The position numbers and the translations under genes are program-made. Below, one piece after another: positions 52,888 to 61,322 of a stretch of 64,000 nt of DNA (position 1 is the first letter of the stretch; each line of letters opens with the position of its first letter). Source of the DNA: Ganoderma boninense (lineage: Eukaryota; Basidiomycota; Agaricomycetes; Polyporales; Polyporaceae); contig CM035311.1 of NCBI GenBank assembly GCA_002900995.3, positions 1,116,001-1,180,000 on the forward strand. The letters are read 5' to 3'. The notes under the pieces were generated by a model. The model saw only the letters and a program-made list of their open reading frames with translations, was not told the DNA's origin and made no database searches.

Positions 52888-53542
52888 ATGTCTGCGTCTC
52901 CTTCTACCAATCTCCCGGATCCTTCTTACACTGGCGCCCTCACCTGCTGCGTCTCACGCGAGATCGACGCCCCTTTAGAGACTGTATGGGGGGTCCTCTC
53001 GGGCTTCACGAAGTACCCTGAATGGTCAGTGCACTGGCTCCCACGCAGACGTGGCATCTGACGTATCCAAATTTGCCAGGAATCCGTTCGTGTGTGTAAC
53101 ACGTTACCATCCCCTACTCATCACGAATCTGAAACTCTAAGTACCACGTAGACGGAGCCAAGAGATTACTGACAAGACTGGCAAGACTGTCCTCGATGAC
53201 CAAACGCCCGCCAAGGGCAAATATATGCTCATGAAGACTCACATCCCGCCGACCATGGACGACTCCGTCGGTATCCAGACCGCATTCGAGCTGATCACCG
53301 CCTACGACGACGTCAATCACCGTTTGGCATGGCAGTGGCAGAGTCCCTACCCTCAGTGGTTCATGAGAACGGAGAGGTGGCAAGCTTTAAGCACGACGGC
53401 GGATGGCAAGACCGTCTACGAGTCGCGGGAGGTTTTCGGCGGAATTGGCGCATACATCGTCAAGTGGTTCCTTGTTACAAACCTCATGAAGGGCTTCGAG
53501 GCGATGGCAGACGGGATCAAGACCCGGTCGGAGCAAATGTGA
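52888..53542 (+). CDS. SRPBCC-fold (polyketide cyclase/START-like) protein with a 12-nt microexon
   Basis: Exon 1, 52888-53024, encodes MSASPSTNLPDPSYTGALTC and ends VLSGFTKYPEW. Exon 2 is only 12 nt (53080-53091) and adds NPF plus two bases of the next codon. Exon 3, 53152-53542, continues RSQEITDKTGKTVLDDQTPA and ends GFEAMADGIKTRSEQM. The sum is 540 nt, or 179 residues. The pattern REIDAPLETVWGVLSGFTKYPEWNPF, seen across the joined exons, is the classic SRPBCC signature (ligand-binding helix-grip fold). The C-terminal helix LVTNLMKGFEAMADGIK also fits. Such proteins bind hydrophobic ligands in a pocket; the ligand is unknown here. The gene is on the opposite strand to the BCS1-like array that surrounds it. 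Confidence 0.85.
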
Positions 53543-54220
53543 TTATTAAGTAGGTTCTCGTCATATGATCCTTTTGAACAACATTCCGAGTTGCTGACAT
53601 TCTCTTTCTGCAGCTTTTATGCCAACTTCCTTAGAAGCTTCCCCAGGTTCCATAGACTTTTGGACGGATGTATTATTCAACATACCCATTTAGCGTCTAT
53701 ACTTTGAGTACTACGACTACCGTATGCTCCGTTATGATGCGCTTGCCTCACTGTTCACACGTAAAGCCCCTAGGTGGTGGGTCCTGCGATGGTGACCGCA
53801 ACGGCATGGAAGGCTCACCTGGATGTTCGATCCTCCTTCCGCTGCTAGACGCGTCAAGAAATATGAGAGGCGAGAACGCACATGCTTTATCCAGGTTCCG
53901 GTGCACGCTGATATTCATTTAATTGATGTCGTCAGCAGCTGGTACAGATATCCCAAGTGTTGCTTGGGGCTCACCAATCAGAGGCTGATCAGCCTTCCAA
54001 TGCGACACGCACACTGCGCACAGTCCAAGTCGCCCGTCCCCAACAGACGACCGCACCGTAAATGCGTTGGCTCGTTCCCCTCTTTGCCGGCACCGTGAAG
54101 TGATCCACGGTGAGGGTGGATCAAGTCGCCAAGTTCGTTGCACAGTTCTACTCATCTAAAATGTAAACTATGCTACAGCTACCCGAAACTCTTCTATCCG
54201 TAACAATACAGCATTCATGA
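53543..54220. other. Intergenic, convergent 3' ends
   Basis: About 680 bp between the SRPBCC gene and the end of BCS1-like copy 3. Nothing recognisable was seen. Confidence 0.45.
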
Positions 54221-56458
54221 TCACGAAGAACTTTTCTCGTCGCTCGCTGCCAGCCTTGTACCCATATTACCCCGAACCTTCGTCACCACCGCCGCCGCAC
54301 CCGCCGCCTGTGCAGCGTTTTCGCGAAATTTCTTCTCGACCCACGCAGGTGCCTCCTCCACAGCCGCATATGGTCGCACCTTGTATGCCATCAGGTACCC
54401 TTGAAGCGTCGCCATCGAGAAGGTGCGCGGAGGGATAGCAGCCGCAAAGCGGTCGGCGAGCGCGGCCGCCTTAGTCTGCGACAGCTGGAAGCTATGCCCC
54501 GCCGTGCGCGTCATACCGACGTACACGCTCTTAACCCCCTCGGGCATCGTGAGTGCCGTCGACATGTCGGTTGCAGATTCCGAGGCCCCTTCGGATTTAC
54601 AGACTGGAATCCCAGTGCGCGACGCGCACTCCAAGTCGTTCACACGCCCATCCACCTTCTCGTCGTCTTCGCCTTCATCCTCCTCCTCGGTCGGCCCATC
54701 AGACGAAGAGGTGTAGAAACGCTTAAACAGCTCCCTCCCCTGGTGCTCGCTCGCCAGGCCAAACTCGACATGCAAGTCCAGCCGGCCAGGACGCAGCAGA
54801 GCCGGATCGAGGGCCGCGTAGTCGTTCGTCGTCGCGAAGAGAATACGCCCCTCTTGCGCCGCGATACCGTCCAGCGCATTCAGCAGACCGCTCAGCGTGA
54901 CCCCATTGAAACCACTAGTGCTGTCTTTTCCGCCCAGCCCCTTGGATCCATCGACCCCATCGAGCTGTGGTCCACCCTGCTCGCCGCCAGGTGCCAGTGG
55001 GAGCATCCCAGGCCCATCGGGACTGGCAAGGTTGCGGCGCGGGAGGCCACGCGCGAACGCGGCGTCGATGTCCTCCATGAGGAGGATGCACGACTTGGGG
55101 AGGCGCGAGATGAGCGACTTGAGGCTATTGTCGTTGAGGGACACGACCGTCAGCGAGAGGATGTAGATGTCGAGCCCGAGCTCGCCCGCGAGGCTGTGAA
55201 TCATGGACGTCTTGCCTGACCCGGGCGCCCCGTGGAGGAGGTAGCCCCGGCGGAACGGGATACCTATATAGAGGGGGGTAAGGGGGGAAGGAGGAAGAAA
55301 GGAGACTGAGGTTAGCATGATGATCGTAGATACGCCACCGCAAACGCGAGGCCAGATGGGCGGATCGATGGGCGGCGCATACCTCTGTCAGCGTACCACT
55401 TCCTGCTGTTGAGAAAGTCCTTCGCATCTTCTAGAACGAGCTCGATGACGCCGGGGTCGAGGATGACGGACGACATCGGCCGCTTTTGCTGAATGGCGAC
55501 GCGGGTCCATCCATCCGTCCTGTAGATCCAAGTCCATACAATCAGATTATTGAGACGGAATTGTGCGAACGCCGCGAACTGGCAAAAAATCGCTGACCTC
55601 TGCGCAACGTAGACGTTTATCAGGTGCCCGTATGCGGCCTTGTACGCCTTGCGCGCTTCCTTGATGAGCTCGCGAAGAAGGCGAGGATCGCGGGTGAGCA
55701 TGCTGTCCAATCAGTGCAAATGTCAGTGAGCTCCAGAGTTTTACATGCTGTGGCAAGGATCAGAGTGTTGCATACCTAATATTGACCATGTCCAACGGGC
55801 CCTTCCATGGCTTGCTTTCGGAGATACGAGTCCGCTGTATGGTCATATATCTCCCGCAATACCAAAGCGAATACGTCCGGAAGAGGGACGGCATGAATAC
55901 GACCTGTTCCTGTTCCGTCGCACTCGCTTCGCAGTCTTCGAGGTCGTCCATTCGCACATCGTCGACATCGGCGTACAGTGTGCAGACCTCGACGTTGCGT
56001 GCCTTGCGGAAAACCTTCTTCTGCGACAGCCAGTGCATCAGCCAGTCTGGAGCGACAGACACAACAATGGAGAAGGGAAGGAGTCGTCAGCATCGTCATT
56101 TGCCTACCAGTATTGCTTGTCAAGACAACGTACCGGCCGGCTCCCCGTCAGATTGGAATTCACCAGTGACCCAGACACAGTCGACGAGCTTCGCCCACGC
56201 CTCCGCGGAGCCGCGTCGGCATGACTCTACGCAGGCGCCGATGAGGAGAAGCTTCATCCAGTCCCAGAACGCCGCCATCGAGAAGATCGCCATGATGAGC
56301 TGAGGTAAACTCGTAAGGGCAGCCACAACAGCCTCGAGAGCAGGAAGCCGAGAGCTGCTTGGATGGGGGTATGTACCAGACGCCATGGTGAGTGGGGTCT
56401 CGGACTGAGGACTGGGATTGACAGAAAGTAGAGTCTGAAGGACCTGTGCTGCGTCCAT
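54221..56458 (-). CDS. BCS1-like AAA ATPase, copy 3
   Basis: Exon 1 starts at 56458 (MDAAQVLQTLLSVNPSPQSE) and has the anchor FSMAAFWDWMKLLLIGACVE. Next come FMPSLFRTYSLWYCGRYMTI, MLTRDPRLLRELIKEARKAY and KRPMSSVILDPGVIELVLED. The last exon, which reads open from 55318, has FRRGYLLHGAPGSGKTSMIH, KSCILLMEDIDAAFARGLPR, GVTLSGLLNALDGIAAQEGR, LFATTNDYAALDPALLRPGR and FSMATLQGYLMAYKVRPYAA. The insert after Walker B is Gly/Pro-rich (PGMLPLAPGGEQGG) and the one before the lid is acidic (GPTEEEDEGEDDEK). Copies 2 and 3 share the same exon plan and are recent tandem duplicates; their inserts differ much more than their cores. Confidence 0.88.
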
Positions 56459-56596
56459 GGTGAGTAAGGTCGGACTGATGTTGGAGGCGATAAATCTAAG
56501 CAGTCGATTCTGCTGGTAGCATGAAGCTCGTGGCTGCTTTTGTGAGGGCGAGTCGGAGGCTGTGACTTTAGACGAACCTGGGATGCGCCGCGCAGA

Positions 56597-56603
56597 TTTT
56601 ATA
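56597..56603 (-). promoter_or_regulatory. TATA box of BCS1-like copy 3
   Basis: The minus strand reads TATAAAA about 140 bp upstream of the ATG at 56458. Confidence 0.5.
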
Positions 56604-57189
56604 CGCCCTGACATGCTGCCTCGCGACAGGGCGCACAAGTAATGTGACTGAAGACCACTCTGCCTGCCCCATCAGCAATCTACAAGGGAGAGAACGGAAA
56701 TGCGTCAAGTATGGCAGGAAGCTTAACGCTCAAGCGATCGCCGCTCGCGTACCACGTGTTCCTACCATCGTAAAAGCTTATGGACGTGAACTCCAAAATC
56801 AAGATGCAGGGCCAGATCGATGAAAAACCTTGAGCCGCAAATGTAGAGCTCAGAGAACATTATACATATCCTCGCTGTACCCTGTCCGGTGACGGATATG
56901 GAGACTAGAAAAAGAAAGCCATGCTAGATGTGACTGGCCTTGACTCGTTAGTTCGGTACTGATCCCAATATCGGAAAGATTACTTACATACAGCTTCCTG
57001 ATGGATGGATATTGGAGGGCGGTGGTGGCTGGGCGGCGAGAAGAAAAGACGCGGTTCTTATAGTTCTCGCCGCGACGTCCCACGAGGCTGAGGTGTTAAG
57101 GACGTGTTCTTCGAGACCGCTATTCACCAAGTTCCTGGGTCATAATATGCACCTGTCGAAGGCGAACGCCTGTATCAACGTTTCCTCCT
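56604..57189. other. Gap between copy 3 and the decayed copy 4
   Basis: About 590 bp. The AAA exon expected downstream of the copy 4 fragments is absent here. No gene was recognised. Confidence 0.45.
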
Positions 57190-57925
57190 ATGTGGAGGGA
57201 TACTTGCATCTTCCAGGACAAGCTCGAAGACACCAGAGTCGAGTATGACGAATGAGACTGGCCTCTTCTCCTGGGCGACAACGCGCTGCCAGTCCTCAGT
57301 TCTGTTCGATAGCCGAAGCCCCCAGTCACTTTCTTGAAGATCGAGCAACATGCAAAGATCATACCCTCCCGCGACGTAGACGGTGCCCATTCGCAGACTT
57401 GTACGCCTTGTGCGCTATCGCGAGGAGCTCGCGAGGGAGACCCGAGTCGCGTGTGAGCATGCTGTCAAACGCGGCGTCACGTACCACCCCTCTATTCAAG
57501 CTGCGCTGTGAAGGAAGATCGAGTTTCGACATACCTAATCTGAAGCGTATCTTCAACGTCTTCCAAGGCCGCCGGGCTTCCGCCGTCGGGAACACAGTCA
57601 GGTACCGCCCGCGGTACCAAAGCGAGGAAGTCCGGGAGGGCGACGAAGTCCGGGAGGGAGACGGGAAGAACACAGCCTGGTCGTCCCTGCGGTCATTCAT
57701 GCACAAGCTCTCTGAGGGGCCCGAAGTACCACGTGCAGCCCTGCCTTCTGGGAGACCCTCCGCCGCGACAGCCGGTACGGTACATCAGCCAATGTGGTGC
57801 CAGACAATAACAGCACGATCAGCACGCATATACCGGGGGAGAAAAGCCTGACATCAAGACTTGCCAGCACCATCGCCGTCCCACTCGAAGTCCACGCCGG
57901 GGATACAGCGGACTCGGGGCCGCAG
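57190..57925 (-). pseudogene. Decayed BCS1-like copy 4, AAA domain lost
   Basis: Fragments in the order of the intact copies can be read. Near 57900 is DFEWDGDGAG (intact: FQSDGDG), near 57690-57560 is SLWYRGRYLTVFPTAEARRP, near 57475-57400 is DSMLTRDSGLPRELLAIAHK, and near 57290-57200 is KRPVSFVILDSGVFELVLED. The frame breaks between NGH and VYVA near 57385. A short internal duplication (SPSRTSSPSRTSS) has grown before SLWYR. Neither the MDAAQ exon nor any Walker motif follows. It is therefore a truncated pseudogene of the same tandem family. Confidence 0.75.
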
Positions 57926-59367
57926 GGCCAGCCCTAGTATGCCATTGCTGGTCGCGAACCGGACGCAAATCACCTTGGCTCCTCTTGTTTTCCTCTGCTG
58001 CAAATATGGTAGCGTATTTCCTTGTGGAGATAGCAATGTGAATGCTTGTGAAGGACAAGTAGGGTTTGTATGCAACTACAAACAGTATACACGTCGGAGT
58101 GGGTGCCATTGACGCACCGGCGGGATATGACCAAGCTTGAACCTGGCTCGCCGAAGGCCTACTTGTAGCCTCTTGTAGCACTTCAGCGGATATTCCTCCA
58201 GTCGTTAGAGCTGTGTCGACAAATGCAAGACGCGTACATAGGATCTGCTAGCAAAGAGATGGCAGAGGAGCGACAATCGGATTGAACGGCACAGTTATAC
58301 TGAACGCCCTTACATAAGCAGAGGCTAGCCCTTTCCTGGGACGCTTCGACTCCACCTGTTGCCATGACGAACACGAAACCCAAAGCTGCGAGGCAATTGT
58401 AATTCAAGTACTTACGAACAAGCTTTGCGCACAAATAGCTCGGGATACCCGGAACGCCGCACAAAGAACGAGAACGAGAACCCAAACCCAAAGCTTGTCC
58501 GTACCGCATATACCGATACTCCACCAGATAACCGGATACACGGGACGCACCGAACCCCAGTTACGCAGAGCTTCCTAACTTCTCCTATGCAGCATGGCGA
58601 CTAAAGAACCGCTTCTCGTGAGTTAGCAGCACATGTGTGCAACGGGACGCATCCGAAGGAAGACAGAAGGCCTAGGCAAGCGATAACGAACGTGTGCGAT
58701 ATTTGCATCTAAGCGACACATGGACGTCGACGTTAGAAGACAACTTGACAAGTGGGGGGAAGTTAGGTCAACAGAAGCGACGATGCGAGGCGAGTCGGGG
58801 GACATACGTACGTACCGTACTGTACTAAGTACTAAGTAAGTAGCGAGGGAGCGAGCAAGTATATCCAGGGGCTGGCTATGGTATGGCTATTGGAGGACGG
58901 TGCATGTACTGGTACTAAAACACGATGGACGAGCGGCAGCGAACGACGACAGCAGAACAGGCTTAAACGGTAGTACTGCGTGTATACCCTTTTGCGGTGC
59001 AGGACGGGATGACGTGGAAGCAGCGGAGGGAGGATACGGGGGAGGCGATGCGGAGGTAGTGCAAGGAAGGTGTGGCGTTAATCCTGAGCAAGCAGACGGT
59101 GACGATGTGAAGAGGATGGATGTGGGGGGTAATGATACAGTACACTCCAACGATCGTGGCGCCGAGCGAAGCGGGGAAACGTGGGGGACGAAACGAGTGA
59201 GCTGAGCAAACCTGAACCTCTGTGAAGACCTAGGGTTGGGAAAAGGGAGAAAACAGGAAAAACAAAACAAGACATGGGCATAAATGGTCGTGCGGGAAGC
59301 AGGAGGGTGTCGCATATAGCCAGCCCGACAGCATCCGACTGGAACCCCATCCGACCGCCTTGGGTGC
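57926..59367. other. Intergenic, with a GTAC-rich simple repeat
   Basis: About 1.4 kb without a supported gene. At 58807-58843 a cluster of overlapping GTAC and TACTAAGT words forms short palindromes. The frames at 58887-59432 are low in motif content. Confidence 0.4.
58807..58843. repeat. GTAC/TAAGTA simple repeat
   Basis: The stretch is made of ACGTACGTACCGTAC followed by TGTACTAAGTACTAAGTAAG, a short self-complementary simple repeat. Confidence 0.6.
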
Positions 59368-60213
59368 CTATGCAGCGCGGTGCACCGGGACGAGGGAGGG
59401 CCTAACGATATGGGCGACGGACATGCGCGCACCGCGGTTCGTGAGAGGGCTGGTGGGGACAGCAGGGCCCGGCGCGGATATGGCCGCCCACGAGTACAGC
59501 CGGGGAGTCACGGAAGGCGGCGGGGACGGGGAGACGAACAAGGGCGTCACCTGTGCGGGGGGAGTGGACGGACGTACGGGCGTGGCAGGCGCAAGCATGG
59601 AAGCCCGGGGGGCCGCCGAGGGCTCCGGGGTGGCAGGGCGCGAGTCTTCCTGGGGCCAGTCGAGGTACGTCGGCTCGCGCTCGAGGACGGCAGGACGCGC
59701 CTCTGCCGCGAGGGCGCGCGGCTCCTCGGCACGTTCGCGCTCAGGATCGGTCCTATCGAGGAGAGAGCGCAGGTAGGTGACGCGTTCCGCGGTCGGAAGG
59801 CCACGTCCTGCGTCGATGGCCGCATCGAGAGCTGAGTTGCGGGGGAGGGGCAGGTCGAGGGCGCGCATGATGCTCGTCCTGGACTCCAGGTCCTGCATGG
59901 TGACCGTCATCATCCTGTCAGGGGTGTGGTCGATGTCATCCACGACCTCCATGGGGGTGCCGCGTCCGCTGGAGGAAGCCTCACTGGAGGAGCTGACGTC
60001 GATGGGCTCGGCGGGGGCCTGTGTGGGATCGGTGGGGACCTGGATGCGGTCTGCGGGGTCAATGAAGGCCTCATATACGGCATCTTCGTTAAACTCGTCT
60101 GAGTCAGGATCGAACGCGTTCCAGTAGGTCCACTTCTCGACGGTGGGGTGCTGTGGCTCGGGCTCAACGCGCACGGCGGGCTGGCGGGAGGCAGAGAAGA
60201 GAGGGCGGCCCAT
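59368..60213 (-). CDS. Hypothetical intronless protein, 281 aa, Pro/Ser/Ala-rich
   Basis: A single open frame from the ATG at 60213 (MGRPLFSASRQPAVRVEPEP). The N-terminal part is acidic (WTYWNAFDPDSDEFNEDAVY), then DVSSSSEASSSGRGTPMEVV. A more ordered middle follows (MMTVTMQDLESRTSIMRALD and AERVTYLRSLLDRTDPERER). The C-terminal third is Pro/Ala-rich and probably disordered. No known domain. The motif pattern is coherent along the whole frame, unlike the overlapping frames, so I think it is real. Confidence 0.55.
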   Translation of the reverse strand: MGRPLFSASRQPAVRVEPEPQHPTVEKWTYWNAFDPDSDEFNEDAVYEAFIDPADRIQVPTDPTQAPAEPIDVSSSSEASSSGRGTPMEVVDDIDHTPDRMMTVTMQDLESRTSIMRALDLPLPRNSALDAAIDAGRGLPTAERVTYLRSLLDRTDPERERAEEPRALAAEARPAVLEREPTYLDWPQEDSRPATPEPSAAPRASMLAPATPVRPSTPPAQVTPLFVSPSPPPSVTPRLYSWAAISAPGPAVPTSPLTNRGARMSVAHIVRPSLVPVHRAA

Positions 60214-61322
60214 GTGAGAGATGAGAAGGGAAGGTGGTGGTACAGAAGAGTATTAGGAGTGCTGAGTGCAGCTTTTGGGGGGTATGAGGGGAAAAGGGTA
60301 TGGAGAGGCGCAACGAGCGTCGACGCGGAGGAGACAGTTGGGAGAACACAGGCTGCGATCGCGACTCGCCGGGGTCCTCTCGCCAAGCCCCATTCAGGGC
60401 AGGTCCGTGCGCCGCACAGCCACACCCCTCCTCCCGCGACTCCGATCGTCCACTGGGAGTTAGATCGGCCCTTGCCGCGTCCCCTTCACTTCCTCCTCCC
60501 ACTCGCCTCTTCATACTCGACGTTGTGCTCCCTGGTATATCCGAAATGCAACCATCCACCGAGGTTCCGTCTTTTACGACAAGAAAAGGCCACTCGCAAT
60601 CGGCAGAGGATCGAAACTTCACCGTCACCTCTCCCAATCTCCAGATTCCAGATTCCAGAACGCATTCAGCGTGGCGTCCTCCTTTGCCGGCGGGGAAACC
60701 GTAAAACTTTAAGGCATGCGTCCTACACGCCCCCGCCTCCCTCGTGTCTGGTGAGTCCGCGGCGTATGTACGCACGTAGGCCCCCACAACGTCCCACAGC
60801 TCTCATACGCCGTCAACGTTGCCAAACCATCCCATGTAGCATGCATGTGTGACCATCGTCGACCGTGGGTGCAGCAGGATCGTCGTGATCGGAACCGGCT
60901 CCCCCTCTTGCGACCTGCGGCTCCGTCGTTGCACACTCGACCGACATCTGACCGGAACACCCGCTCATCCCCGGTGTCACGTTCTTCCCCAGCTTTTCCC
61001 CTCCCCCGCACCCCAGAATCAGGTGGAAATGCTGTCCGATTCCCACTTCTAATGCCGCACCACACGACGACGGCATTCAATAACTGCCATGGAGCCACAG
61101 CGTGTCGTCCGCGGCGGGATTGTTCCAGGCTCCAGCCAAGCAAGGAACTAATCCATACATGATTGAACGTAGCATGTCGTATGATACATGATCACCCCAG
61201 CTCTATATAATCAAAATCGTCACACCAGTCGACCGTCTGGCCAGGCCACGTTCACGGAACGTAAACGGTGAGTAGCCTGCATGCATGCGCCCGACCGCCC
61301 CACCCACACACATGCCTGCTGG
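60214..61322. other. Intergenic between hypothetical gene and MFS gene
   Basis: About 1.1 kb upstream of the hypothetical gene and downstream of the transporter. No supported gene. A TATATAAT element at 61203-61210 has no matching start codon nearby. Confidence 0.4.
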
